From Tubulanus polymorphus (Eukaryota > Nemertea > Palaeonemertea > Tubulaniformes > Tubulanidae), in assembly GCF_964204645.1 (NCBI RefSeq), contig NC_134027.1, forward strand, positions 23,362,485 through 23,426,484: DNA of 64,000 nucleotides. Direction: 5' to 3'. Positions within the stretch are counted from its first letter, which is position 1; each line of letters starts with the position of its first letter. This document shows positions 1 to 11,100 of this stretch, one piece after another. The notes below the pieces were generated by a model. The model ran no database searches and was not told the origin of the DNA. It saw only the letters and a program-made list of their open reading frames with translations. The position numbers and the translations under genes are program-made.

Positions 1-2790
1 AACGCTGAAATTGTTCTATTGTACGAATATCAATCCCCAAGACGCTTCCGTAATACAGTTCGTTAGTTTGGTTTATTATACATCATAATCACTACAACAT
101 GAACGTCAATAAAGCAAGTTCAATAAGAAAAGTAGATAAAAGGGAGTACAAAAACAAAGCTAAGTATGATATAGATAGTTTTTTACTTCTCCTGGCATCC
201 ATCGACTTATATTAATTACATTACCATATTATCATCTGTAATTTTCTAATGTAATTTAATTCGTAAATAAAGAATAATAATAGTAATAATAATAATAAGA
301 TTGAATGATTACAAGTTAGTAACGGTATCGCATTATGATGAATTTAATTGTATTAGAAAGTTCAGCGATGTTCTGATTTTCAAATCTACCTAAATTCAAT
401 CATACGAACTTCGTTGTTATTTACATCATACATCGTGAAACACCAAGAAACATCTTGAATACTAATAATCATCCAATTTAGATATTTGGTTCTCCTAGCG
501 TTAGTTATACAACTAGAACATAACATGTATGAAATCTTCAATTATTCGTATTCAATGCCCGTTTTAACCGTCATTAGTCTGTTGGATCAGCACTTTACGA
601 CATAGTGCGTCAGTTCTTCCCAATCAATTTGATAAATACCCGTAGAAAAAGATTTTTATGGTTGCTATCCACCGTATTAGGGTACTTTTGTCCTGTATTG
701 TCCGCTAATTTTTTTCTTTTTTTTCAAAACTATTTGTGATGCATATTTATCATATTTCACCGGTATTTTGACGACTTAGGCAACATTCAGATTACATGGA
801 ATATATCTAGTTGTTTTAAATGTAAAATTGATCGTTCAAAATGTGCAACAATGCGACATGAGAGTGATATCGAACATGCTGCGGGCAATTATTTTAGTTT
901 TTTTTTTGAACTGAATAATTTTGGTAATAAAAACTTTGCGAGGGTCAATTTTAACTTGTTTTAACAAACCGGCCGGCCATCAGAAAAAAGCATCTTTTCG
1001 CCTTTCTGTAAGATACTTTTCCCGACTATTGCAATATAGAGCCTGTGATAGACATAAAAAGGATATATTGTATAGGTATGGATTCGGGTTTAGAATATTA
1101 CGAATTGAAGGCGTCATAATATTATTTGCTATTTCGACACATTTCATCAGATCTACATCGCTAACATTTTGACTTCTTTTACTGTTCTGACGTTTCGGGA
1201 GGATTACTTACATCCATCTGCAGAGATTTATTTGCATAAATCAAATAAATCAAATAATTAATGATGAATGATAGCAATCTCAAATGTTCAATCTCCGAAG
1301 ATGGGTGAAAGTAATCTTCCGGAAACGTCAGGACAAAAGTAATAACTAACTGTTTGTTGAATTTATATTGTGGGTGTAACGACTATAATCCAGACTAAAA
1401 ACAGTCTCAACTATCTAATTCTTTTACTATTCCCTGCCTCCAGCAAATAATCCGCCTCAGTATAAACCATAGATTTTAATTAAATCAGTGGTTCAACAAA
1501 TGATCGGTTGAAATGATTTTTCAGCTTGCCTTCAAAAGGGTCAGACAGGATGCATCGGAATAAGCGCTGGAGGTTGTTGTAACGGGCGATGCTTGAGCGG
1601 TACTTGTGTTGGTCGTTAAACGGGTTCAACTAAAACGCATGGACTACTGTTCCGAATGTACGTAACTTTCGGAGACGTCAAAAAGCTATGAATAAAGTCT
1701 AAATATTCAAATTCATCGGTTTTCCTTAGTTTTGTTCGTGGTTCACTTTATTCGAGAAGTAAACGTAGATTCCAACTTAACGTATCTTATCTACATCGGC
1801 AGACATCGTTAATATAGTTACAGTTTTTAGAACCGTATCCGAGAGGTATGGATGAGGTTGCAGGCGATATAAGTTGCTAAAACAGCTTGTAATAAACAGT
1901 CAGGGGACCGATCAAATATAGTGTGGAACCAACGATGCGGTATTCGTACAGAAAGCGATTTTTCGGACAAACTATGAGTCCGGCAGCTAATCAGACACCG
2001 TGAACAAAAGAAACACGTGGTATTTCTATTTCAGTAAAAATACAGACAATTCGACTGGTTCAAGTCAGCGTTCACCGGGGCATCTTTATACACTAAACTC
2101 AATATTAAATACTCAAAATGATTAGATTACGAATTATCAAAAATAAGTACTAATGGTATGAATTCTCTAGTTCCTCCTGCTTTTTGGCGGTTATTCGAGG
2201 GGGAGTGATGTTTTAGTTAACTTCGTTTGAATGGAAATAAAAGCATCGAAGTGTCTGAAACAGTACGTTGTATTATGAAGTTGACTCTCCTCGGAGGACA
2301 AGGACCACAGGCGCTGAAACTAAATGAATAACGACTTATAGGCGTAGAGTAAATGCTTTTTTGATATAGATAAATTGCAGAGTTTTTTTTAAATCACAAA
2401 TTCAAAAACACCAATGCGCAGAAGGCGGTGTTTATTGAACATAAACAATAAACAATATAGTTACTGCTCTATGCGGAACATTGGATTGTCGGTTATGCTC
2501 ACTCTCGCTCCGACTTTTATAGTTGAAATGAGTAATCCAATGTTATATTGAACATTGTCTTAGAAATATTCAACAAGCCGCTGGTAAGATAGATGCTTAG
2601 ACAATTCGGGGACGCAGCGAAATAGATCAGTGCTAAGTATCGTACAAATACGTGTCTGTCAGTTGATACTGGTATTATAGGGAAATCTAACAATGAACTC
2701 ACTAACTACACAAAAACAACAGACATTATAACTTAATCATTAAACATCAAAACAACCTACTCCCTGGTGGGACATCATGGAATGCAGGCA
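1..2790. other. Non-coding stretch, no supported gene
   Basis: AT-rich sequence with short simple runs such as (ATA)n near 270-300. The few open frames are short, of low complexity, and lack both a recognisable family and a consistent splice context. The only structured item seen is the inverted repeat at 1177-1340, listed separately. Confidence 0.5.
1177..1340. repeat. Inverted-repeat (fold-back) element
   Basis: The left arm reads CTGACGTTTCGGGAGGATTA and is followed by a CATC/CAGAGATT block. The right arm carries the imperfect reverse complement (AATCTCCGAAGATGGGTG, then TAATCTTCCGGAAACGTCAG). The centre is AT-rich with repeated CAAATAAAT. This is the layout of a small non-autonomous DNA element or a degenerate hairpin repeat. 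No target duplication could be fixed. Confidence 0.5.
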
Positions 2791-3059
2791 TTTCAACAAA
2801 AGAAAAAAAAACGAGGGTCCACGGATGCCGTGCCCATTAAGGAAGTGGCACTGCAATGCTCGACAATCCCAATCTCGACAATTTGACCATTCAGTGCCCC
2901 ATTGGTGAAATACATGACATTGATACTTACAGAATCTCTGAACATATTCTGAGCTGAAATTGAAAGATTATCACTACAAAATATGCATTCTGGTTTCAAA
3001 CATGAAAAATATGCGTGACTGTTATTTAAGATTATCGAATCCCAAAACTGTATAACTAA

Positions 3060-3270
3060 TAACCAATCACATAATAATTACGCATCCACATTCTGCTGAG
3101 TCATATTTGTATAATTTGTGTATATTTTTGTTACGGCACTTTGTTTGATTTTTTGTATGGGTGCTAGCGTTAAGCGGCCTTTCTGGCTTTGCTAGGCCTG
3201 TGTAGATTGTATATATGTTTACATATTGTATTCTATGCAAATAAATCTATTGACTCATTGAATTGAAATC
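3060..3270 (+). mobile_element. Probable non-LTR retroelement 3' end
   Basis: A T-rich stretch ends in a polyadenylation-like AATAAA and then a TTGAA-type short tail (ATTGACTCATTGAATTGAAA). The same kind of ending, AATAAA followed by tandem TTGAA, occurs at 24045-24066 and 29519-29548, where the latter follows a retroelement coding remnant. I infer a 5'-truncated LINE copy; no coding part remains here. Confidence 0.4.
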
Positions 3271-3316
3271 ACGCTTCGTGAGGCCAGGGGGCTGGTGGAA
3301 GCGAGTTCGGGAGCGA
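3268..3316. repeat. Segment shared in inverse orientation with 12.8 kb
   Basis: About 48 bases around the ACGCTTCGTGAGG motif and the GGGGGCTGGTGGAAGCGAGT motif match the reverse complement of 12,795-12,845. The copy at 12.8 kb has about 20 additional bases after GTTCGGGAG. This is a dispersed repeat or a duplicated exon fragment of unknown origin. Confidence 0.5.
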
Positions 3317-4740
3317 GGATGCATAGTGCCAGGCGCGACATGAATACGCGCGTTTTTCATACAGTGAAATAAGTTTCTTTGAATGAAATAAACTTTTTCA
3401 TAGATTTTCATTTATGTTATAATCGGTCCAATAATTATGACTAAAAATTATTTGAAAGTGGTACACATTGGTCTGTCGATCATTTTTACTATAACCGGCC
3501 ATAACAAATCGATCTGACGTATCATTGTCCCTGCCTACCACTGTCTGGGGCGTCAAGTCTCACCGTAGTGCTGCCCAGCGCAGTTGTTACAACGGATCTG
3601 CATAATTTATAGAGAAGTAGAATGAACAATGTAACATGTTTTCGTTGATATCATAAAAAACTGTACCTCGAGAGCACAGGACCTTTGGTCCTCTAGTCTA
3701 TTTAATGTTTCAAATGGCACGTTAAGTCTAGTTTAGGTCGATCTGCAATGCGACGGATACCGACGCAACTGAAAGATGAGGAAATGTGATCGCAGCCCGG
3801 CGTATGTCGCCTGCGTTCTGATTTCCAGCAACTGAGGCTGACCATTTAGGTATGAGATCCGGCAACTAGCATTTTTTCTCAGCGCGCCGGTTACGATCAC
3901 TGACAAACTGAATCAGCTGTAGATGGTCATGTGATGAACATTTTGAAAAACAATTCAATATTCTTATAAAATGGCTTATCCATTGGACCACTATATCCAC
4001 TATATTGTAATCCATACCTGTTGGTACCTATTTAATAAACTGTTCTTATTTGGCGTTACGGAAAATGCGCAATATTCGTGCATCTCACTTTCATAAACAC
4101 AATGAAAACGATTTTTCTACACCACAAAATCCGGACTTTAATAAACGCTTATCAAGTGTATACAAACTTTCCAACGATTAAAATCAAACATGATTTTATA
4201 TCATATGAATATTATAATTAAGTGGAAATATAATTCGTGAACGATCGATCTGTTTTTACATGTACAATCTTCATCATCTTGCCTTGGCTGAAATAAATAA
4301 AAAGGCCGTTGAATTGATAAAACATCGCATATTACCTCAATCTAATATAGACATGGCTAAACTGATACCTTGAACTGATAACAAATTTTACTGGAATTTA
4401 CAAAATTGCCCGAACGCAGCGGAAAAACGAGGTATCATTTTTTCTAGCCTAAAGCCGGGCGTAGGTCGGCCTTGCGACAGCTTAAGGATGGTTGACGGTG
4501 AGTGAGGTTTGTGAGTTGACCGGTATCGAATATGGCTGACTGTGAACGAGTTTTAGAGTTGCCCAGTTCTGGACTGGGTTGATGCGGGGATTATCAGTTC
4601 GGGGGATGGGGGTTAATGCGGAGGATTTGCTATTTTTTACCTTCTACTTGCGTTCGCCCAGTTCGTTATAAGTCTCAGGTTGAATTTCTTCCTCGATGAC
4701 CTCTTCTGTTGTATCTACGAAAGAAGATAGAGAATGGATT
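3317..4740. other. Non-coding stretch with one solo repeat end
   Basis: No coding exon is supported. At 4451-4483 there is a single copy of the AAGCCGGGCGTAGGTCGG arm that also starts the element at 4742, so this is probably a solo end or a badly decayed copy. The stretch 3730-3900 has GCGAC-rich sequence of the same flavour. Confidence 0.4.
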
Positions 4741-4741
4741 T

Positions 4742-5056
4742 TAAGCCGGGCGTAGGTCGGCCATGCGACGGCTTGCGACACGCTGCGACCGCCAGCGATG
4801 GATCGCGTCGCAACGACCTACCGACCTACGCTACCTTGCGCCTGTCAGCGACGGGTTGCGACTGCCAGCGACGCCAGTCGCAATGAGTCGCACATGTTCT
4901 ACTTTCTGCGACGCGACCTTCGCTACCGAACTACGCGCTCTTGCGACTGGCAGCAACTAGTCGCACACAGTCGCTGACAATCGCGTCGCAACCGACTTAC
5001 GCCCCCACTTGTGACGCAACGCGACGATCGCGTCGCAAGGCCGACCTACGGCTTTA
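4742..5056. mobile_element. GC-rich terminal-inverted-repeat element (MITE-like)
   Basis: The left end AAGCCGGGCGTAGGTCGGCC is mirrored by GGCCGACCTACGGCTT at the right end. The interior is full of GCGAC/GTCGC words and much richer in GC than its surroundings. It is about 315 bp with no coding potential, as expected for a non-autonomous DNA transposon. Related GTCGCA / GTCGACCTACGCGC sequence recurs in intron 5 of monooxygenase copies 2-4 (36390-36530, 49550-49690, 62750-62890). Confidence 0.6.
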
Positions 5057-5121
5057 GAAGAGGCGCATCCGTCGGTAGAGATATGAATGTATGGTATACC
5101 AATTGAAGAAGGCAATATAAG

Positions 5122-5305
5122 GAGAGGCGCAGTGGCCGGTTCACTGGTCTCGTCAATCCAGGGTTTAAGGGTTCAAACCCTGGTGGCAACAGAGTTTCTT
5201 GGTCGAAGGTTCTTCTCTGGTCTCTTCCCAATTGGGAAAAAGAAACATCGAACCCGCTTAAAATGCCCTGCATGGCGCTCAGCGGGTTGAGGGTGTTAAA
5301 AAAGG
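5122..5305 (+). mobile_element. tRNA-derived SINE
   Basis: The head looks like a tRNA gene: an A-box-like TGGCCGGTTCACTGG near 5133 and a B box GGTTCAAACCC at 5170-5180, about 37 bases apart. It does not fold into a clean tRNA with an anticodon arm. It is followed by an unrelated body with CGCTTAAAATGCCCTGCATG and GGCGCTCAGCGGG, ending near an A-rich run. This head-plus-body layout is that of a SINE rather than a functional tRNA gene. Confidence 0.65.
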
Positions 5306-5530
5306 AAGGTAATATTTTCACCACACGGTTTCATAGCCTAAGCATCTAAGTCGTATCCCAAGGGGTATATCCTCAATCTGGTGGGTGACAAACACCATAA
5401 GTAACAATGGGAAACATCGGTAATAACTGAAGATTTTCGATACGTTCCCAGGGATTCCACATCTATGAAACCTACACCAGAAGATTTAAAGGCTTCATTC
5501 TATATTCAAAAAACGGGAATAATCAATTAC

Positions 5531-8500
5531 CATCTGCAGAATCTCCGTTCATCAATTCATCCCAATTTACTTCTCTTTTTCCTGCAAATAATTGATATCG
5601 GTGATTCTTTCCAAGTTCTGCTCAGCATTCAAATTCATCATAGGTAACAGAGGAACTGGTGTCGATGTCAATAGATCGATTTTTAAGACTGATATTCAAT
5701 ACTTTCTATCACGAAGATTAAACAAATTTGAATCAAACAAAGCGTTTACTAGAACCCTCGGCCTGGTGATGTTCGGATTTGATTACTTCTTCTTCAACTT
5801 CTTCTTGTTGATCTGAAAAATATGTAAATAAACATTTCAACACTACATTGAAAAACCGAGGAATAAATAATTGTGGCGAAATAAACATATTTACCATCGC
5901 TTCCATTCATAAGTTCATCCCAGTTCACTTCTCGCTTTTCTGTAATTTGAATATGTACCAGAGGTTTTTTAGGCCTGTTAATCAAATAGGATGGATACTT
6001 TAGGTCGCAAACGGTCCTAAAGACTGGTCTTAGACTATCATATTAGCCTGGCCTTAATCGACTGACGCTAGACCTGGGACCTGGACGAAGTTCTACGTTC
6101 AGATTCATCATAACGAACTGTGGAACTGCGTCAAATTCAATAAATTGATGTTTAAAACGGATATTCGATAACTTCTATCACCAAGATTTGGATTATCAAC
6201 AAAGCACTTACTAGAGCCCTCCGCCTGGTGATTTTCGGCAACGATTGTTTCTTCTTTAACTTCTTCTTGTTGATCTGAAAATACGAAAAGCCACATTTCA
6301 ACAACATCGGTAAACCTCACGAGGTATATAATATATACAAGATTTCAGCAAAATAAACATTTTTACCATCACTTCCGTTCATAAGTTCATCCCAGTTCAC
6401 ATCTCGCTTTTCTGTAATGTACCACACGTTTTAATAGGGCTTAACAATCAGATGATGGAGACCTTGAGTCGCCAGTGGCCCTGTTTTTGATAGATTGTCA
6501 TATTATCCTGGCCTTTAACCATCCACTGACTGACTGTATATACTTCCGTGAACGCTAAAGATTCGACTCAAGAGTTGGAAATGGCCGCAGTTTTGCTTTA
6601 CATTCAGTTATCGTGGATACGGTGAAATTGACAAAGTAAATGAAGGGATTTTTTCAGAAAGATATGTATTTCTTTCAACCACGAAGCCAGATTTGAATTT
6701 GACAAAGCACTTACTTGAGCCCTCGGCCTGGTGATTTTCGGCTTCGATTACTTCTTCAACTTCTTCTTTTTGATCTGAAAATACGAAAAGCCACATTTCA
6801 ACAACATTGGTAAATAACACGAGGAATGTAATATATACAAGATTTTGGATAAATAAACATTTTTACCATCGCTTCCATTCATAAGTTCATCCCAGTTCAC
6901 TTCTCGTTTTTCTGAAATTTAGATAGGTACCAGGGCCCGGATTTATAGACTGGCATTAACTTTAACCCGGGGGCTAACTCAATTCAGCTTCAATTGAGTT
7001 AGCCCCCGGGCTAAAGATAATACCAGTCTATAAAACCGGGCCCAGATGTTTTAACGGGGCATAATAATCAGTTACGATTGAGACTTTAGCCGCGATCACA
7101 CGGAGACGATTTGGCCTGGGCCAAATTGGCACGGATCAGGCTCGGGCCATATTTTGGCCCTTGCCTAATTAGAGAGCGCGTTCACACGCAAACCATTCAC
7201 TCGATACTAAACAATGCTCAAACAAAGCGAAGTGGATCATTTCCGGTGCCAATTCAAACGCAATCATATGTCTGGTGCTAAAATTTGGCTCGAGCCTGAT
7301 CCCTAGGCTCCCTAGGCTCAGGCCCATTTGGCATCCATGTGAACAGTTGTTCCGGGCCAAATCTGGCACGGGCCAAAAATGCTCGTGTGATCGCGGCTCT
7401 TGAGTCGCCAGTCGCCCGAAACTAAAGACTGGTCTCACGTAGATTGTCATATTACCCTGGCCTTCAATCACCGACAGACTCATTTCCGTGATCTCTTCGC
7501 TTAAGATTATTAGACTCAAGAGTTGGAAATGGCTGCAGTAGTGCTCTACGCGGTAGAACCGCTAGCAAACTCAATGAAGTGATTTTTTCACACAGATATG
7601 CTTTTACTTCAATCACGAATAAGCCAAATTTGAATTTGACAAAGCACTTACTAGAGCCCTCGGCCTGGTGATTTTCAGCTTCGATTACTTCTTCAACTTC
7701 TTCCTTTTGATCTGAATAATACGAAAAGCCATATTTCAACAACATTGGTAACTAACACGAGGAATGTAATATATACAAGATTTCGGAGAAATAAACATTT
7801 TTACCATCACTTCCATTCATAAGTTCATCCCAGTTCACTTCTCGTTTTTCTGAAATTTAGATATGTACCAGGGCCCGGTTTTATAGACTGGCATTAACTT
7901 TAACCCGGGGGCTAACATGATTCAGTTTCAATTGAGTTAGCCCCCCGGGTTAAAGATAATACCAGTCTATAAAAACGGGCCCAGATATTTTAACAGGGCA
8001 TAATAATCAGTTATGATTGAGACCACGGAGACGATTTGGCCTGGGCCAAATTGGCACGGATCAGGGTCGGGCCAAATTTGGTCCGTGCCTAATAGGAGAG
8101 CGCGTTCACACGCAAACCATTCACTCGATACTTAACAATGCTCAAACAAAGCGAAGTGGATCATTTCCGGTGCCAGTTGCAATTCAGACGCAATCATTTG
8201 GCTGGGGCTTAAATTTGGCTCGAGCCTGGTCCGGCGTTTTTGGTCGGGCCAAATTTGGCCCGGGCCAATTTGGCACCCGTGTGAACAGTTGTGTCGGGCT
8301 AAATCTGGCACGGGCCAAAAATGCTCGTGTGATCGCGGCTCTTGAGTCGCCAGTGAACCGAAACTAAAGACTGGTCTTACGTAGATTGTCTAGATGGCTG
8401 CAGTAGTGGTCTACACGGTAGAACCGCTAGCAAACTCAATGCAGTGATTTTTTCACACAGATATGCTTTTACTTCAATCACGAATAAGCCAAATTTAAAT

Positions 8501-10073
8501 GAAACAAAGCACTTACTAGAGCCCTCGGCCTGGTGATTTTCGGCTTCGATTACTTCTTCAACTTCTTCTTTTTGATCTGAAAATACGAAAAGCCACATTT
8601 CAACAACATTGGTAAATAACACGAGGAATGTAATATATACAAGTTTTCGGAGAAATAAACATTTTTACCATCACTTCCATTCATAAGTTCATCCCAGTTC
8701 ACTTCTCGTTTTTCTGAAATTTAGATATGTACCAGGGCCCGGTTTTATAGACTGGCATTAACTTTAACCCGGGGGCTAACTTGATTCAGTTTCAATTGAG
8801 TTAGCCCACGGGATAAAGATAATACCGGTCTATAAAAACGGGCCCAGATGTTTTAGCAGGGCATAATAATCAGTTATGATTGAGACCTTAGCCGCGATCA
8901 CACGGAGACGATTTGGCCTGGGCCAAATTGGCACGGATCAGGGTCGGGCCAAATTTGGGCCGTGCCTAATAGGAGAGCGCGTTCACACGCAAACCATTCA
9001 CTCGATACTTAACAATGCTCAAACAAAGCGAAGTGGATCATTTCCGGTGCCAGTTGCAATTCAGACGAAAACATTTGGCTAGTGCTAAAATTTGGCTCGA
9101 GCCTGGTCTTGCGTTTTTGGTCGGGCCAAATTTGGCCCGGGCCAAACAGGCTCAGGCCCATTTGGCACCCGTGTGAACAGTTGTGTCGGGCTAAATCTGG
9201 CACGGGCCAAAAATGCTCGTGTGATCGCGGCTCTTGAGTCGCCAGTCGCCCGAAACTAAAGACTGGTCTTACGTAGATTGTCTTATTACCCTGGCCTTGA
9301 ATCATCGACAGACTGATATCCGAGATCTCTTCGCTTAAGATTATTAGACTCAAGAGTTGGAAATGGATGCAGTAGTGCTCTACGCGGTAGAACCGCTAGC
9401 AAACTCAATGAAGTGATTTTTTCACACAGATATGCTTTTACGAATAAGCCAAATTTGAATGAAACAAAGCACTTACTAGAGCCCTCGGCCTGGTGATTTT
9501 CGGCTACGATCGTTGCTCCTTCAACTTCTTTTCGATCTGAAAATGTACATATCAACATTATTTTCGGCACCATTGATAAAACACACGTGGAAAAGTAAAT
9601 AAAGGAGGAAAGTAAAAGTAAAAGATTGTGGCGAAATTAACGTATTCATACCATCACTTCCATTCATCAGCTCATCCCAGTTCAGCTCTCGCTTTTCTGA
9701 AATGTAAATACGTAAGAATTTCAAGTCTTGCTCCGTGATCGAGGCTTTTCATCCGACATTATATTGTTACTCGAAACATATTGATGAAATCCCTATCTTA
9801 CTGAAATCGACTGATTATATTTACCGTCGGATCGTTTCAAAGGGATCGCCACTATACTACCGACGAAACAAGCCAACAGGATTATCTACAAAATTACAAC
9901 TTGTCAATTCATATAATACCTAGTTTTATATTCATCCAATATAGACCCGCGTACAGAACCGAGAAACTAATTCCGAGGATCATAGCCATTAAACTGTGCT
10001 CAAAATGTCGAAATGCGTGCATTGATATATCATGATTTTGGGGACAGCTTGAATTAATGGACATTTTCACCAT
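5531..10073 (-). CDS. Membrane-anchored acidic protein built from a repeated two-exon cassette
   Basis: The family is not recognised. Exons in transcript order are: anchor exon 10073-9920; then B 9696-9652, A 9536-9477, B 8713-8669, A 8576-8517, B 7849-7805, A 7711-7652, B 6911-6867, A 6774-6715, B 6411-6367, A 6274-6212, B 5939-5895, A 5812-5750 and a last B of 51 nt at 5581-5531. Every exon starts after AG and ends before GT, and every junction is phase 1, so all join in frame. The anchor exon encodes a hydrophobic segment (AMILGISFSVLYAGLYWM) after a short polar N-terminus, as in a type II or signal-anchor protein; ATG at 10073 is my choice of start. B encodes KREVNWDELMNGSDG and A encodes DQKEEVEEVIEAENHQAEGS, giving strongly acidic repeats of 35-36 residues. 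A possible terminal exon is 5462-5338 (phase-compatible, stop TAG), not certain. The architecture recalls junctin/ASPH-like proteins, but no homology is claimed. Confidence 0.62.
6933..7043. mobile_element. Fold-back MITE, copy 1 (GGCCCGG ends)
   Basis: An almost perfect inverted repeat: GGGCCCGG, ATAGACTGG and AACCCGGGGGCTAACTCAAT on the left, mirrored on the right and ending CCGGGCCC. It lies in an intron of the cassette gene. The flanks are CAG on both sides, and introns without the element keep a single CAG at this place, so CAG is the target duplication. Confidence 0.75.
7088..7398. mobile_element. TIR element AGCCGCGATCACACG, copy 1
   Basis: The terminal inverted repeats are AGCCGCGATCACACG and CGTGTGATCGCGGCT. 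The interior is rich in TTTGGCC/GGGCCAAA words and has no transposase frame. The left flank is TTT and the right flank CTT; the same site without insertion at about 6455 reads GAGACCTTGAGTCGCC, so the target duplication is three bases (CTT). Confidence 0.75.
7871..7982. mobile_element. Fold-back MITE, copy 2
   Basis: Same element as at 6933, in the next cassette intron at the homologous position with the same CAG flanks. It arose by duplication of the host segment rather than by a fresh insertion. Confidence 0.75.
8024..8340. mobile_element. TIR element AGCCGCGATCACACG, copy 2, left end truncated
   Basis: Homologous to 7088-7398 but the first terminal repeat is lost: the sequence goes from GAGAC directly to CACGGAGACG. 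The right end CGTGTGATCGCGGCT is intact. It was carried by segmental duplication of the cassette, and the deletion came afterwards. Confidence 0.75.
8735..8845. mobile_element. Fold-back MITE, copy 3
   Basis: Third copy of the GGCCCGG-ended fold-back, at the same place in the intron between cassette exons A (8517) and B (8713). The stem carries a few mismatches (GTTAGCCCACGGG against the intact arm). Confidence 0.75.
8890..9232. mobile_element. TIR element AGCCGCGATCACACG, copy 3
   Basis: Both terminal repeats are present, and CTT flanks both sides. It differs from the other two copies by small indels in the interior GGGCCAAA-rich part. No coding capacity. Confidence 0.75.
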
Positions 10074-10850
10074 TCTGGCCCCATTTCGTTTGTATTGTGA
10101 GTTAAATGAAATGATCAATGCTAAAGAATCGGTTCATCGCAAACAACTATTTTAAGAATGGTGAGTGAAATCGCATAGTACAGAGAGCCCATTTCACGGA
10201 GCTGTTTTACATCTCAAAAACTTAACAACATTTAAAATGTATCAAATGATTGGGAAAATTAGAATATAGTTGTATATTTCCCTTAAAAGTGCCCTGGTTC
10301 TTAATTTCGGTAACTTACCAGTATCTTATTATCCATATTTCTGTTCTTGGATTTTGCGGTTTCTAACGCGATGTTCACCAGTCAGAGCGTCACGACGAGA
10401 GACGGTTCAGAATGATGCCTCCGTCTGCATAATAGTAAAATTTTTATCGGATTAATTGCGTTAAACATGTATACAGCAATTTTCCAGCCACAATTACCGT
10501 CGTGCTCTATTGCCCGGGGTTAGGTTGAAGTGATATACATATATCATAGTTAGGTGAAGTGTATGTGAGTTTTCGGAAGACTATTTCTATTTCATACTTA
10601 ACAAAAATTTTCATGACAGTGAACATCAAAATAAATGGGGGAACCTCCAACGCAACTGTGGCAATCGAGGATGCCAGTTGTCGCTAGTAGTTACTAAGTT
10701 TTTACACGTTTAATTCTTTCTCCTTTCAGTTAAAATCGAATATCATTTCTCTTAGAAATAAATCAATTATGAGAACTTTACCAACCAATCACTGATAACG
10801 AAAATATATTGCATATTCCGTAGGTCTTGTGCCAATGTACGTATAGATTC
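10074..10850. other. Upstream flank of the cassette gene, no gene seen
   Basis: This is the expected 5' flank of the minus-strand gene whose first identified exon begins near 10,073. No convincing TATA box or further exon could be fixed. At 10636-10690 there is a short dispersed repeat (ACTGTGGCAATCGAGGAT) that recurs near 28090, 31940 and 54370. Confidence 0.4.
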
Positions 10851-10851
10851 A

Positions 10852-11100
10852 GGGCCCAGTCCCATAGTCATGGCTTAGACATAGCCAATCTAACAACTTA
10901 AGACAAGTCTTAAAATTAAAGGCCATTTTTGGACTTAAGTCTCAGAGGAACCGGCCCCTGGGGCCAGTTGCACAGTCGTGACTTAAGTCCAAAAAGGGTC
11001 TTAAATCTTAAGACTGGTCTTAAGTTGTTAGATTGGCTATAGAACTAAGTTGGTCTTAGACTGGTCTTAAGTCTAAGCCATGACTATGCAACTGGCCCCA
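10852..11100. mobile_element. Nested/inverted pair of fold-back elements with GGCC ends
   Basis: Starts GGGCCCAGTCCCATAGTCAT and ends ATGACTATGCAACTGGCCCC. The two halves are largely reverse complements (TAAGACTGGTCTTAAGTTGTTAGATTGGCTA against its mirror, shown here only by key words). An internal GGCCCCTGGGGCC junction marks the middle. A degenerate relative is at 15475-15653, and another sits in intron 3 of each monooxygenase copy. Confidence 0.65.

Noticed and set aside
921-1172. 83-codon plus frame
   Set aside because: No family, biased composition and no splice context; judged a chance frame.
2793-2999. 68-codon minus frame with protein-like composition
   Set aside because: Ends in a Phe run from a poly-A stretch and has no recognised motif; too little to call an exon.
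5122-5195. Possible tRNA gene with GGTTCAAACCC
   Set aside because: Same reasoning: tRNA-like head only, followed by a SINE body, and no complete cloverleaf by eye.
5338-5462. Terminal exon of the cassette gene
   Set aside because: Phase-compatible with a stop, but the acceptor TTTCATAG is weak and the sequence has no similarity to the repeats; kept only as a possibility in the gene entry.
8017-8367. 116-codon plus frame overlapping the cassette gene introns
   Set aside because: It is a translation of the TIR element at 8024-8340 and recurs with it.
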